This document shows positions 51,095 to 59,540 of a stretch of DNA of 64,000 nucleotides, piece by piece. A program made the translations under genes and the position numbers. The notes under the pieces are model-generated. The model saw nothing but the letters and a program-made list of their open reading frames with translations. It ran no database searches and had not been told where the DNA came from. The stretch spans positions 1-64,000 of the forward strand of contig NZ_JBHTJV010000002.1 of assembly GCF_042676045.1 (NCBI RefSeq). The letters are read 5' to 3'. The DNA is from Pseudahrensia aquimaris (lineage in GTDB: Bacteria; Pseudomonadota; Alphaproteobacteria; Rhizobiales; Rhizobiaceae). How positions within the stretch are numbered: the stretch's first letter is position 1; each line of letters starts with the position of its first letter.

Positions 51095-51801
51095 CACCAA
51101 ACCACCTCCGCCGGTTTCACGCGCTGGTCATTGATCTCAACACGCTCGATCTTTCCGTCTTTGAAAAAACAGACACGGTGAGCGATTTCCTGAATGCCTG
51201 CATTGTGGGTGATAACGGCGGTGGACGTGCCGAGCTCTTCGTTGATGCGGGTCAACGCTTCCAGAACGATGATTCCGGTCTTGGAATCGAGAGCGCCTGT
51301 TGGTTCATCGCACAGAAGCACCTCCGGGCGCTTCGCGATGGCCCGGGCAATTGCGACCCTTTGCTGCTCGCCACCTGATAATTGCGCGGGAAAATGCGTG
51401 GCCCGGTTGTCCAGATCGACCATGGCGAGGGCTTCACCCGGCGTCATGGGATTGCGCGAAACTTCTGTCACGAGGGCCACGTTTTCCCAAGCGGTCAGGC
51501 TTGGGATCAGATTGTAAAACTGAAAGACGAAGCCAACATGATCGCGTCGATAGCGCGTAAGCTGTCGCTCGCTGAGTACGGTCAGTTCCTTGTCTTGATA
51601 ATGAACGGTACCACTCGTGGCCTGATCTAACCCACCAATGATGTTCAGGAACGTCGACTTCCCGCTCCCGGATGGCCCCAGAAGTACCGCCATTTCGGAC
51701 TCGTAGAGAGCCATTGTGACACCATCCAGCGCACGGACTTCGGTCTCGCCGCTCCCGTATATTTTGGTCAGGTCTCTGGTTTGAAAAACGGGCTGCGACA
51801 T
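51094..51801 (-). CDS. ABC transporter ATP-binding subunit (LolD/MacB type)
   Basis: 235 residues with Walker A LLGPSGSGKST, Q-loop FVFQFYNLIPSL, signature LSGGEQQRVAIARAI, Walker B LLCDEPTGALD and H-loop ITHN. First gene of the ABC-permease-adaptor operon. The FixK-type box at 51942 is 141 bp upstream and better placed for the divergent gene at 52019, so oxygen control here is doubtful. Confidence 0.92.
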   Translation of the reverse strand: MSQPVFQTRDLTKIYGSGETEVRALDGVTMALYESEMAVLLGPSGSGKSTFLNIIGGLDQATSGTVHYQDKELTVLSERQLTRYRRDHVGFVFQFYNLIPSLTAWENVALVTEVSRNPMTPGEALAMVDLDNRATHFPAQLSGGEQQRVAIARAIAKRPEVLLCDEPTGALDSKTGIIVLEALTRINEELGTSTAVITHNAGIQEIAHRVCFFKDGKIERVEINDQRVKPAEVVW

Positions 51802-51941
51802 AGGCTAGCCCTTCAGCCTGAAGCCGACAGCAGCAACACTTGGCAATTGGCCAGCAGGGATGATCCACTTCGAAAACATCAGCCATCCTTTGGGCGTCGC
51901 AAACAGGTATTTGCACGCTAAAGGCTGGGCGCGAGGCTGAA

Positions 51942-51955
51942 TTGACCTCAGTCAA
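51942..51955 (+). promoter_or_regulatory. FixK box (BA14K-like gene / beta-CASP operon)
   Basis: TTGAC-CTCA-GTCAA, symmetric half-sites; centre 70.5 bp before the 52019 start. Confidence 0.7.
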
Positions 51956-52018
51956 ATTCGTCTATGCTGGTTGAGCTAACCTTAGCGTTGAGTTTCAAAA
52001 CTTAAACGAGAGGATAGC

Positions 52019-52429
52019 ATGATGAGATGGCCTTCTAGAGCGGTGGCATCATTGTTGAGTGCTGCGCTAATCATCACAACACCGATGTCCGCGAACGCCT
52101 TCGCCATTAAGGCTGCGCCTATTGCAGCCAGTGGTGCTGGTGATGTTATCCAAGTGCAGCGCCGTCGGGGCGCGAGACGCTATAACCCGCGCAGGCGCTA
52201 TAACCGCCGCCGTCGCCGCAACCGCGGAATCGCAGCCGGTATCATTGGCGGAATCATTCTGGGCGGCATCATCGCTGAATCACGGCGATCCAGATACAGA
52301 CGGTCAGATCGTAGAGACCGCGACCATATCCGCTGGTGCTTCAATCGCTATCGTTCCTATCGAGCCTACGACAACACGTTCCAGCCGTATCGCGGACCGA
52401 GGCGCCCCTGCTACTCTCCTTACTATTGA
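52019..52429 (+). CDS. BA14K-family exported protein
   Basis: 136 residues. Signal peptide (AVASLLSAALIITTPMSANA), an arginine-rich middle (RRYNPRRRYNRRRRRNRG), a glycine-rich hydrophobic stretch (IIGGIILGGII) and the C-terminal BA14K signature WCFNRYRSYRAYDNTFQPY ending in GPRRPC. Brucella BA14K is an immunoreactive lectin-like protein tied to envelope integrity; the family is typical of Hyphomicrobiales. A FixK-type box is upstream. The beta-CASP gene follows after 58 bp. Confidence 0.85.
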   Translation: MMRWPSRAVASLLSAALIITTPMSANAFAIKAAPIAASGAGDVIQVQRRRGARRYNPRRRYNRRRRRNRGIAAGIIGGIILGGIIAESRRSRYRRSDRRDRDHIRWCFNRYRSYRAYDNTFQPYRGPRRPCYSPYY

Positions 52430-52487
52430 TCGACAGGCCGGGCGGTAGCGGCTGGTTTCAAATATCAACAAGAGAGGAACAGGCAGC

Positions 52488-54104
52488 ATGGAAATTTCGC
52501 TGCGCTTTTGCGGTGCTGCCCAAACGGTCACTGGCTCGTGCTATTGGTTGAAAACACCGACTTGCAGCTTCTTGGTGGATTGCGGTCTGTTTCAAGGCCC
52601 AAAGACAGTCAAAAGCCTCAACTATGAGCCATTTCCGTTTGATGCTTCCAAGATTGATTTCGTGCTGCAAACCCATGCCCACATCGATCATTCCGGATTG
52701 CTGCCAAAACTCTCCAAAGCCGGTTTTAATGGCTCCATTCACGCGACTGCGGGAACCCGTGACCTGTTGACATTCATGCTGCCTGACAGCGGCTATATTC
52801 AGGAAATGGAGGTTGCAAACCTCAACCGCAGAAAGCGCCGACACGGCAAAAAGGACGTGGAGCCGATCTACACTCAACAGGATGCTGAAGCGGTGCTGCA
52901 TCAGGTAAAGGCTGTCGAATATGAGAAATGGATCTCACCGGGGGAAGGGGTAAGGGCGCGCTTCTGGAACGCTGGTCATATTCTGGGCTCCGCCTCGATT
53001 GAAGTGGAAATCGAGACTGGCGACACCAATGACGGTAAGCCTTTGCGTTTGTTGTTTTCCGGTGATCTGGGGCCAGACAACAAACTGTTCCATCCTGACC
53101 CTGATGCGCCAACCAACTTCGACTATGTGATTTCCGAGGCCACCTATGGCGGCAAGGCAAGGATCAATCGAAATCCAAAAGAACGCCGCGACGAATTGGG
53201 GCAAATCGCTCGCCATGCGCTGGAAAATGGCGAAATGCTGCTCATTCCAATTTTCGCGGTCGAAAGAACCCAAGAACTCATCATGGATTTGCTGACCCTT
53301 CAGGAGGCGGGAGAGATACCGAAAAAACCAATCTTCCTGGATTCTCCGCTGGCCATTCGGGTCACGCGCGTCTTTGAAAAACATGCAGACGATCTGGAAG
53401 AACTGAGCGAGAGGCCGCAACTTTTGGCGAACCCGAACGTCTATCCCACGGAAACGGTTGAACAGAGCAAAGCGATTGACCGTGTTAAGGGTGGCGCCAT
53501 CATTTTGGCCGCCAGCGGCATGTGCGATGCCGGGCGCATTCGCCATCACTTGAAAAAGTGGCTGTGGCAAAAAACGGCGACCGTACTCTTTGTCGGCTAT
53601 CAAGTGCCGGGCACGCTGGGAAGTTTGCTTGTCGGCGGGGTGAAAATGGTCAAGATTCACGGCGAGGAAATTCGCGTTCAGGCCAAAATCGAAAATCTTG
53701 ATATCTATTCCGGCCATGCCGACGGGGAAGAGCTCGTGAGTTGGGTGAATGAGAGAAAGCCCATCCATCGAGCAATTTTCCTCACGCATGGCGAGGAAGA
53801 ATCAATTGAGGCCATGAAAACCAAATTGGTTGAGCGTGGCTTGGATGGTGAACGTATTTTGTGCCCGAAACTGGACGACGAAGTTGAGCTGTTGGGGGAG
53901 AAGAGGTTGCCACGCTTCCGTGAAGTGGAGCGCCGGCTACCACCAGAAACGCCTATCAAATACGATTGGCACAATGATCTTGCCCAATTTTCGTTTGATC
54001 TTCGCGAGGCATTCGAACAGGCGGCGGATGATAAGGCTCGCGCGAAGTTTATTCGCAAGTTGCGGCGTGCGTTGGAGTTGGACGCGACCGATGCGAACGA
54101 TTGA
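52488..54104 (+). CDS. Metallo-beta-lactamase/beta-CASP-fold RNA nuclease-like protein
   Basis: 538 residues. MBL motifs: QTHAHIDHSG (HxHxDH), NAGHILGSAS, FSGDLGPDN and the C-terminal YSGHADGEEL and THGEEES. The beta-CASP insertion spans about 230-400 (IPIFAVERTQELIMDLL, then ASGMCDAGRIRHHL). This is the CPSF73/TTHA0252-like RNase group acting on RNA; some bacterial members are stress-induced. The ETYGGK-type motif appears as SEATYGGKAR. It probably shares the promoter of the BA14K-like gene. The stop codon lies in the next FixK box. Confidence 0.9.
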   Translation: MEISLRFCGAAQTVTGSCYWLKTPTCSFLVDCGLFQGPKTVKSLNYEPFPFDASKIDFVLQTHAHIDHSGLLPKLSKAGFNGSIHATAGTRDLLTFMLPDSGYIQEMEVANLNRRKRRHGKKDVEPIYTQQDAEAVLHQVKAVEYEKWISPGEGVRARFWNAGHILGSASIEVEIETGDTNDGKPLRLLFSGDLGPDNKLFHPDPDAPTNFDYVISEATYGGKARINRNPKERRDELGQIARHALENGEMLLIPIFAVERTQELIMDLLTLQEAGEIPKKPIFLDSPLAIRVTRVFEKHADDLEELSERPQLLANPNVYPTETVEQSKAIDRVKGGAIILAASGMCDAGRIRHHLKKWLWQKTATVLFVGYQVPGTLGSLLVGGVKMVKIHGEEIRVQAKIENLDIYSGHADGEELVSWVNERKPIHRAIFLTHGEEESIEAMKTKLVERGLDGERILCPKLDDEVELLGEKRLPRFREVERRLPPETPIKYDWHNDLAQFSFDLREAFEQAADDKARAKFIRKLRRALELDATDAND

Positions 54105-54114
54105 TCCTGATCAA
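54101..54114 (+). promoter_or_regulatory. FixK/FNR box (cytochrome c gene), perfect consensus
   Basis: TTGAT-CCTG-ATCAA, all ten consensus bases, over the stop of the beta-CASP gene. The centre is only 42.5 bp before the ATG at 54150, so a class II promoter would give an almost leaderless mRNA. Confidence 0.8.
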
Positions 54115-54149
54115 TTGCTTTGCCGGAAAAAGGGACTAGCGTTGTGCAT

Positions 54150-54473
54150 ATGAAACGATATCTGACACTGCTCGCTGCGCTTGCATTGACCCAAAGCCCA
54201 ATGCAAGCGAAGGCGAATGAAATGATCGCTGCCGGTCAGGAAATACTGCAATCAAATTGTGCCCAGTGTCACGAGGTGACGTCGAAGGGCAAAAGCCCGC
54301 ATCGTCAGGCTGTCGAGTTCAGGTATTTGTCGCGCAGCTATCCGGTGTCGCAGCTAGCAGAGGCGCTGGCAGAAGGTATCATGAGTGGCCATCCGGACAT
54401 GCCAATGTTTGAGTTTGACTCTCAACAAGTCGAGCAGATCATCGCTTATCTGGAATCCATCCAGCAAAAATAG
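54150..54473 (+). CDS. Small monohaem c-type cytochrome
   Basis: 107 residues. Signal peptide (RYLTLLAALALTQSPMQAKA), haem-binding CAQCH near residue 40, and a distal methionine in HPDMPMFEF, so a class I cytochrome c. It probably carries electrons in the periplasm to a low-oxygen oxidase or reductase. An in-frame GTG at 54144 with AAAGGGA upstream is an alternative start. A perfect FixK box lies directly upstream. Confidence 0.88.
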   Translation: MKRYLTLLAALALTQSPMQAKANEMIAAGQEILQSNCAQCHEVTSKGKSPHRQAVEFRYLSRSYPVSQLAEALAEGIMSGHPDMPMFEFDSQQVEQIIAYLESIQQK

Positions 54474-54523
54474 TTTTTCCTAAAGCTGCTATAACCAACG
54501 TCTATTGCACATTATTGATGCGG

Positions 54524-55480
54524 TCATCGCTCTACTGCGAACCTGTCATTGCGCACTAGGAAACGCCCCTCAATTGTAAAAAACAGCGGAGTGCCGGAAA
54601 GCGGGTTCTTTGCGGGCATTTCCCGTTGGACGTGGATATGCAGGTGCGGGGCAGCCGTGTTGCCGCTGTTCCCGACACGACCAAGGGTCTGGCCGACCGT
54701 AACGCTATCACCCTCTGTCACCGTCAAACTCCTCGGCGCTAAATGCGCCAGCAAAACATAAAAATCCCCGCACGCCAGAAGAACGGAATTTCCGGTCATG
54801 TTGTCTCGGTCCATCTTTGGCACCGGCATGTCAGGGACTCCTGAGCGTGTTAAAGCGACGCTTCCGCTGCACGGCGCTTTGACTTCTGTGCCATAGATGA
54901 CGTGCCGTTGCGGCGCGACTGGCGAAATCCCTTCCGCTGTGCGGCCAAAACGATCCAATCCGACAATATCCACCGCGTAGCTCTGCCCCCGCAAAGAGCG
55001 TGCCAGTTCCGTGTCCCGAGTGAGGGTTAGAAAGTGAGCGTTTATCGTTTTGCTGTTTCCACCGCTAGTGACAAGAAAGTTCCCCGGTCCCAAAGGCATA
55101 GATAAGTCTATCAATGGGCTGGGTGGAGATCTCCCCTGAATAGCAGGCCAGAGAAAAGTGCAAATCGCTGCAATCGCTAACGTGCTCACAAGCACCTCGG
55201 TGCGCTTTACGATACGCCGAGTGCCCTCATTCTTTCGTTCAAGGGATTGATATGCGTAGACGACTCCAACGGCATGGACCGCCATGAGCAAGTACGGTGT
55301 CCACCACGGCGGGAACAGCCACACTCCCACGAGGACCAAGTACATGAGGAGCAGCAGTATCGCTGCGCTGCGAAGAAACAGTGCCGTCTTTGTCGATGAG
55401 GGCACAAACGTGTTCATCGCTATCACGGCCAGAGGAAGACCAACTTGGAGGAATAGCAATTCTCCAACGAGTTCATTCAT
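54524..55480 (-). CDS. Membrane-anchored M23 (LytM)-family peptidase-like protein
   Basis: 318 residues. Four N-terminal helices (residues about 5-120) hold the protein in the membrane; the C-terminal LytM fold has SYAVDIVGLDRFG with the metal Asp, APCSGSVALTRSG, FYVLLAHLAP and GNSGNTAAPHLHIHV with the HxH pair. The first metal histidine of HxxxD is not obvious, so activity is uncertain. It follows the 55527 gene by 46 bp in a FixK-box operon. Probable role: cell-wall change or endopeptidase control. Confidence 0.8.
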   Translation of the reverse strand: MNELVGELLFLQVGLPLAVIAMNTFVPSSTKTALFLRSAAILLLLMYLVLVGVWLFPPWWTPYLLMAVHAVGVVYAYQSLERKNEGTRRIVKRTEVLVSTLAIAAICTFLWPAIQGRSPPSPLIDLSMPLGPGNFLVTSGGNSKTINAHFLTLTRDTELARSLRGQSYAVDIVGLDRFGRTAEGISPVAPQRHVIYGTEVKAPCSGSVALTRSGVPDMPVPKMDRDNMTGNSVLLACGDFYVLLAHLAPRSLTVTEGDSVTVGQTLGRVGNSGNTAAPHLHIHVQREMPAKNPLSGTPLFFTIEGRFLVRNDRFAVER

Positions 55481-55526
55481 ATGGAGGCCCCAGCAATTGT
55501 TGTTGCAATCCGGTCAGACAGACCCG

Positions 55527-56663
55527 CTATGCAGACGGAAGCCGGGCCGTAACAAAAAACTTCGGCTCAAACAGCCAAAGGGCGATAGCGCCTACTCCTG
55601 TGAGAGCGAGTGACAACACAAAAAGCCATCCGAAGAATGGTATTAGGCCAATCAGCCCAACCGTCAGCGCGCCAACACCGGCTGCCAGCGCTCTTGTTCC
55701 AACACTGTCGGGCTCTTCACGCCCGACGGTTTTCAGCAGCGCCACCCCGAGAGCGTATGCCGCAACGACGTAGCCTGCAAAACCGCATACCAACGCTACC
55801 AATATGGTTGCTGGCGCCAACAGCAATCCGATCAACGTCATGATCAACAATATGGTGACACCAATCACGGCCGATTGCGCAAGAATGCCAAACCACAGTG
55901 TTCTGAACGGTCGATCGAGAATGGTGCGCCGAAGGTCTGCCAATTTCTGGGGTATGATGGCTGCGATTAATGAAGCGATCCCGGCAACCACAACGATCCA
56001 GATCAAGAAGCTCATCAATGCTTCGCGCCAATTGAAGACCTCCAGCTCTTGAGCAGCCTTCGACCATTCTGCAAACTCGCGCCGTTCTATACGGTCTTCA
56101 GCAATAAATCCGACCGGAAACGTGGTTTCCCCTTTGGTTTCCTCATAGAAGATCAGTCTTCCCTCAATGCGAGCGTCCTCGGAAAATTCAATGTCGCGGG
56201 CAGTCAGACTGACATCACCTTTAATCACTGACTCAAATCGCACTTCGTCTCCAGCAATCAACGCGTAACCAGAGACGGGACCTGCAATCGTTACGTTTGA
56301 TCCTGATGCACGAAGGTCGCCGACAACTTCCGCAACGCTTACGTTGTAGCCGCTGATATTTGCGTCTCCCGCCACTTTGCTTGCCAGCGTTACGTCCATG
56401 CCGGCAAGATAGGCATCGCCGCCAACAGTGCCGGACACTTCCACCTTACGTCCGAACAAATGTGCCGAACCGACGATATCTTTTTCGCTTCGAACGGTTT
56501 CACCAAACATGAACAGATCGTCCACGCCCGTATTGCTCTGAACCACTGTAGCACCCGCCAAAAATCGATCATTGCTGAATTCGAAATCGCTCTTTTTCTC
56601 CTGCGCAAATGCGGTGGTGATTGAGACCATCAATACGCCTATGTAAAAAATTGTTCTGAACAT
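55527..56663 (-). CDS. Exported polymer-forming (bactofilin-like) and four-helix membrane protein
   Basis: About 378 residues from the ATG at 56663 (GGAGGA upstream). Signal peptide (TIFYIGVLMVSITTAFAQ), then a right-handed beta-helix-like run of short repeats (VVQSNTGVDDLFMFGETV, IVGSAHLFGRKVEVSGTVGG, GDANISGYNVSVAEVVGD) like bactofilins, then about four helices (WREALMSFLIWIVVVAGIAS to the end). Beta-helical polymer plus membrane anchor suggests an envelope scaffold. FixK-type box upstream. Confidence 0.72.
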   Translation of the reverse strand: MFRTIFYIGVLMVSITTAFAQEKKSDFEFSNDRFLAGATVVQSNTGVDDLFMFGETVRSEKDIVGSAHLFGRKVEVSGTVGGDAYLAGMDVTLASKVAGDANISGYNVSVAEVVGDLRASGSNVTIAGPVSGYALIAGDEVRFESVIKGDVSLTARDIEFSEDARIEGRLIFYEETKGETTFPVGFIAEDRIERREFAEWSKAAQELEVFNWREALMSFLIWIVVVAGIASLIAAIIPQKLADLRRTILDRPFRTLWFGILAQSAVIGVTILLIMTLIGLLLAPATILVALVCGFAGYVVAAYALGVALLKTVGREEPDSVGTRALAAGVGALTVGLIGLIPFFGWLFVLSLALTGVGAIALWLFEPKFFVTARLPSA

Positions 56664-56725
56664 CACCCGTTCCTCCGTTCTGTACATCGTGTGAGGCGAA
56701 ACTATCGGACGCATAAATTTTGGGT

Positions 56726-56739
56726 TTGATATTGGTCAA
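56726..56739 (-). promoter_or_regulatory. FixK/FNR box (55527-54524 operon)
   Basis: TTGAT-ATTG-GTCAA, centre 69.5 bp before the ATG at 56663. Confidence 0.72.
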
Positions 56740-56949
56740 GTCTTCTAAGAAAGCTCGTTCAATAAATTGTCGCATTACGCTGCAAACTCAATTGCCGGGC
56801 TCTCACAGCCGGGAAGAGCAAGTTGCCGTCAATCTCGGCATCTTCAAAAACAGTGATAATCCCGGGGCCGAGAAACGAACTGGTCTCATTTTACCGGCAG
56901 CATTTTCTGCTCAATTCACCATAGGCAAGCCAGCTCCCGATTGGCCGAA

Positions 56950-56963
56950 TTGATTTAGCTCAA
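56950..56963 (+). promoter_or_regulatory. FixK/FNR box (hsp20)
   Basis: TTGAT-TTAG-CTCAA, nine of ten bases; centre 84.5 bp before the hsp20 start. Confidence 0.62.
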
Positions 56964-57040
56964 AAAGCGTGTGTCACCATCATCTAGGTTCCCAACGTGG
57001 CGCATAGCCCTTTCAATTCAACCTTCGATGGAGAGCACAA

Positions 57041-57532
57041 ATGACCCATTCACCTCTTCCCTCAGTTTTCGGGACCGGTGCCAAGCCCTCATTGGGCATC
57101 AACTCGCTGCACAAGGAGATTGAGCGAGTATTTGATGAGTTTCGCAGCGCGATACCCTCTTTTAACAACGATGAATCTTTGGACGGCACGGGAAAAATTG
57201 TTCCGAAAATCGATATTCGAGAAACGGACGACAGCGTTGTCTTTTCCGCTGAACTTCCAGGCGTTGCGGAGAAAGATATTGATGTCTCTGTCTCCGGAAA
57301 TGTGCTGACCCTCACCGGCGAAAAGTCGTCGCATCGTGAGGAGAACGAGAAAGATTACAAGCTCGTTGAGCGTTCCTATGGAAGTTTTGCTCGATCCTTT
57401 CCGCTCGCATTCGATATCGACGCGGACTCTGTCTCGGCAAAGTTCGACAACGGCGTGCTGGACATCGCTGTGAAAAAACCAGCTGAGATCGCGCCAAAGA
57501 CAAAGAGCATCAAGATATCCAAAGCCAAGTGA
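57041..57532 (+). CDS. Hsp20/alpha-crystallin-family small heat-shock protein
   Basis: 163 residues. The alpha-crystallin domain runs from about 52 to 150: KIDIRETDDSVVFSAELPGV, VSGNVLTLTGEKSS and the closing FDNGVLDIAVKKP (A-x-x-n-GVL motif). The C-terminal IKISK gives the I-x-I oligomer tail. It prevents protein aggregation without ATP. The FixK-type box upstream means low-oxygen rather than only heat control, as for mycobacterial Acr. A strong hairpin 28 bp after the stop should terminate transcription. Confidence 0.93.
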   Translation: MTHSPLPSVFGTGAKPSLGINSLHKEIERVFDEFRSAIPSFNNDESLDGTGKIVPKIDIRETDDSVVFSAELPGVAEKDIDVSVSGNVLTLTGEKSSHREENEKDYKLVERSYGSFARSFPLAFDIDADSVSAKFDNGVLDIAVKKPAEIAPKTKSIKISKAK

Positions 57533-57559
57533 GCCCAAGGCCTCTTCGCTGCGGATATA

Positions 57560-57595
57560 GGCGCACCATATTGGCTCCCTCGCTTATGGTGCGCC
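57560..57595 (+). terminator. Hairpin after hsp20
   Basis: GGCGCACCATA (57560-57570), 14-nt loop, TATGGTGCGCC (57585-57595): perfect 11-bp stem, followed by TTCAATCCTT. Terminator-like with a weak U-tract. Confidence 0.6.
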
Positions 57596-57719
57596 TTCAA
57601 TCCTTGCCGTGGGAGCCTGCTTCTGTATCAACCACACGCGTCGTGAAGCGCTGGGCGGCGCTGGGAGCCATCGGTCGCAATTCCGGTGCTAATGCGATAG
57701 TGACGCCGATTTGATAGGC

Positions 57720-58796
57720 CTAGGGCGTAAGAGCCAACTTCAAGACACCGTCCCGCTGGTTCGAAAACAAGTCATAAGCCTCTTCAATGTCGTCAAACGC
57801 GTAGCGATGAGTGACCATTGGACCCAGATCAACGCGTCCTGAAGCGACAACATTCATCAAACGACGCATGCGCTCCTTTCCGCCCGGACACAGTGATGTG
57901 ATGATCTTATTATCCCCCAACCCCGCGTTGAAAGCAGCGAGCGGAATTTTCAGGTCCGCAGAATACACCCCAAGGCTCGACAATGTTCCGCCAGGCTTCA
58001 ACACGCGCAGACAGCTCTCAAAGGTCGATTGAAGCCCCAGTGCCTCAATCGCCACGTCGACGCCACGGCCTTGCGTCAGCCTCATAATTTCTTCAACCGG
58101 ATCGGTTTTATTGAAATCGATGACGACATCAGCGCCCACTTGCTCGGACATCTTTAGTCTTTTCGGCACTGTATCGACAGCAATGATGGTGCTTGCGCCG
58201 CGCAATCTTGCGCCCGCGGTTGCGCAGAGCCCAATGGGTCCTTGAGCAAACACCACGACCGTATCTCCGATTTTGATGTTGCCAGACTCCGCTCCAGCAA
58301 AGCCGGTGGACATGATGTCTGGACACATAAGAACCTGTTCGTCCGTCAGTCCGTCTGGAACGGGTGCAAGATTTGCCATTGCATCTGGAACAAGCAGATA
58401 CTCCGCCTGTGATCCATCAATCGTGTTGCCGAACCGCCAGCCACCCATTGGCTTCAAACCATGGGCATGCATTTGTCCATCCTGAGAGCACAGCCCATCT
58501 AGGCAGGCATTTGAATAACCGCTGGGGCAAATGGCACCCGCAATAACGCGTTGCCCTTCTTCATATCCCTCAACGCTTGATCCCAGTTTTTCGATAATTC
58601 CCACCGGCTCATGTCCGATGGTCAAACCCTTCTCAACGGGATACTCCCCTTTGAGAATATGGACATCGGTGCCGCATATCGTTGTTGTGGTGATGCGAAT
58701 TAGGGCATCGTTCGGACCCACAGCAGGAACTGGCTTGTCTTCGAGAACAATGCGTCCAGCCTCGACGAAAATGGCTGCTTTCATCATTTGGGGCAT
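57720..58796 (-). CDS. Zinc-dependent medium-chain alcohol dehydrogenase
   Basis: 358 residues from the ATG at 58796 (GGAG upstream). GroES-like half with catalytic-zinc ligands Cys in TTICGTDVHIL and GHEPVG; structural-zinc loop partly kept (ICPSGYSNACLDGLCSQDG has three cysteines in unusual spacing). Rossmann half with VVFAQGPIGLCATAGARLRG and the Asp in IIAVDTVPKR, which favours NAD over NADP. It probably oxidises or reduces alcohols or aldehydes in fermentative redox balancing. A FixK-type box is 75 bp upstream; last gene of the island. Confidence 0.9.
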   Translation of the reverse strand: MPQMMKAAIFVEAGRIVLEDKPVPAVGPNDALIRITTTTICGTDVHILKGEYPVEKGLTIGHEPVGIIEKLGSSVEGYEEGQRVIAGAICPSGYSNACLDGLCSQDGQMHAHGLKPMGGWRFGNTIDGSQAEYLLVPDAMANLAPVPDGLTDEQVLMCPDIMSTGFAGAESGNIKIGDTVVVFAQGPIGLCATAGARLRGASTIIAVDTVPKRLKMSEQVGADVVIDFNKTDPVEEIMRLTQGRGVDVAIEALGLQSTFESCLRVLKPGGTLSSLGVYSADLKIPLAAFNAGLGDNKIITSLCPGGKERMRRLMNVVASGRVDLGPMVTHRYAFDDIEEAYDLFSNQRDGVLKLALTP

Positions 58797-58864
58797 AGAA
58801 CTTCTCCAATCCATTATACCCTGCGGCAAACAAATGGATTGTTGCTCATCCAAAGAGAGAGAAG

Positions 58865-58878
58865 TTGACCTTGATCAA
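58865..58878 (-). promoter_or_regulatory. FixK/FNR box (alcohol dehydrogenase gene)
   Basis: TTGAC-CTTG-ATCAA, centre 75.5 bp before the ATG at 58796. Confidence 0.75.
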
Positions 58879-59165
58879 TTGCGATCATCTAGTTTTGCGC
58901 GAGTATGTAGTCTCCCTTGGCCTCTCTGGCCTGCATATCAAGCAGGGATGCTTAAAGGCCCGCGACCTAAAAATCTTATTTTGGGAGAGCGTACGCCGTG
59001 GACGTGAGTTCAACTAGCAACTAAAGCGCAACAATTCCCGTTACCTTTGCTGCGGTAACCGCAGGACCATGGGTCTTCTTGTTCCCCGTCAGCGCCCATG
59101 GGATCAATTGAGCTGATTGCTTAAGGGAGAGTTTTTGGCTCATCTTCACCGACCAGGAGTGAAGA

Positions 59166-59540
59166 ATGAGACATACATCCGAACGCCATACCGATGCTGC
59201 TGATCGCACGGTGAAGGACATCCGCCGCAAGACGCGCAAGCGGTATTCATCTGAAGACAAGATCAGGATCGTGCTAGCCGGTTTGCGCGGCGAGGATTCG
59301 ATTGCCGAACTGTGCCGTTAGGAAGGCATCGCCCAAAGCCAGTATTACAGCTGGTCGAAAGAGTTCCTCGAAGCGGGCAAGAAGCGTCTGGCGGGCGATA
59401 CAACCCGTGAAGCCAACACCGGTGAAGTTCAAAGTCTGCGTCGGGAAGCGCGTGATTTGAAAGAGGTGGTTGCCGAACAAACGCTGGAGTTGCGTCTTCT
59501 CAAAAAAAGCATGATCGGGGATGGGGGCAACGAAGAATGA
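59166..59540 (+). pseudogene. IS3 orfA (HTH transposase subunit) with in-frame amber codon
   Basis: 124 codons from ATG 59166: RTVKDIRRKTRKRYSSEDK, IVLAGLRGEDSIAELCR, then TAG at 59319-59321, then EGIAQSQYYSWSKEFLEAGK and a C-terminal leucine-zipper-like part (LRREARDLKEVVAEQTLELR) to TGA 59538-59540. All else is intact, so a single base change (histidine or glutamine codon to TAG) breaks it. Without readthrough the element cannot make OrfA or the OrfAB fusion. Confidence 0.8.

Noticed and set aside
51801..51955. FixK control of the ABC exporter operon from the box at 51942
   Set aside because: The box is 147 bp from the ATPase start, outside the 59-88 bp range of the others, and fits the divergent gene at 52019.
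52935..53789. 284-codon minus-strand frame opposite the beta-CASP gene
   Set aside because: The sense strand has all MBL/beta-CASP motifs; the antisense product is unlike any family.
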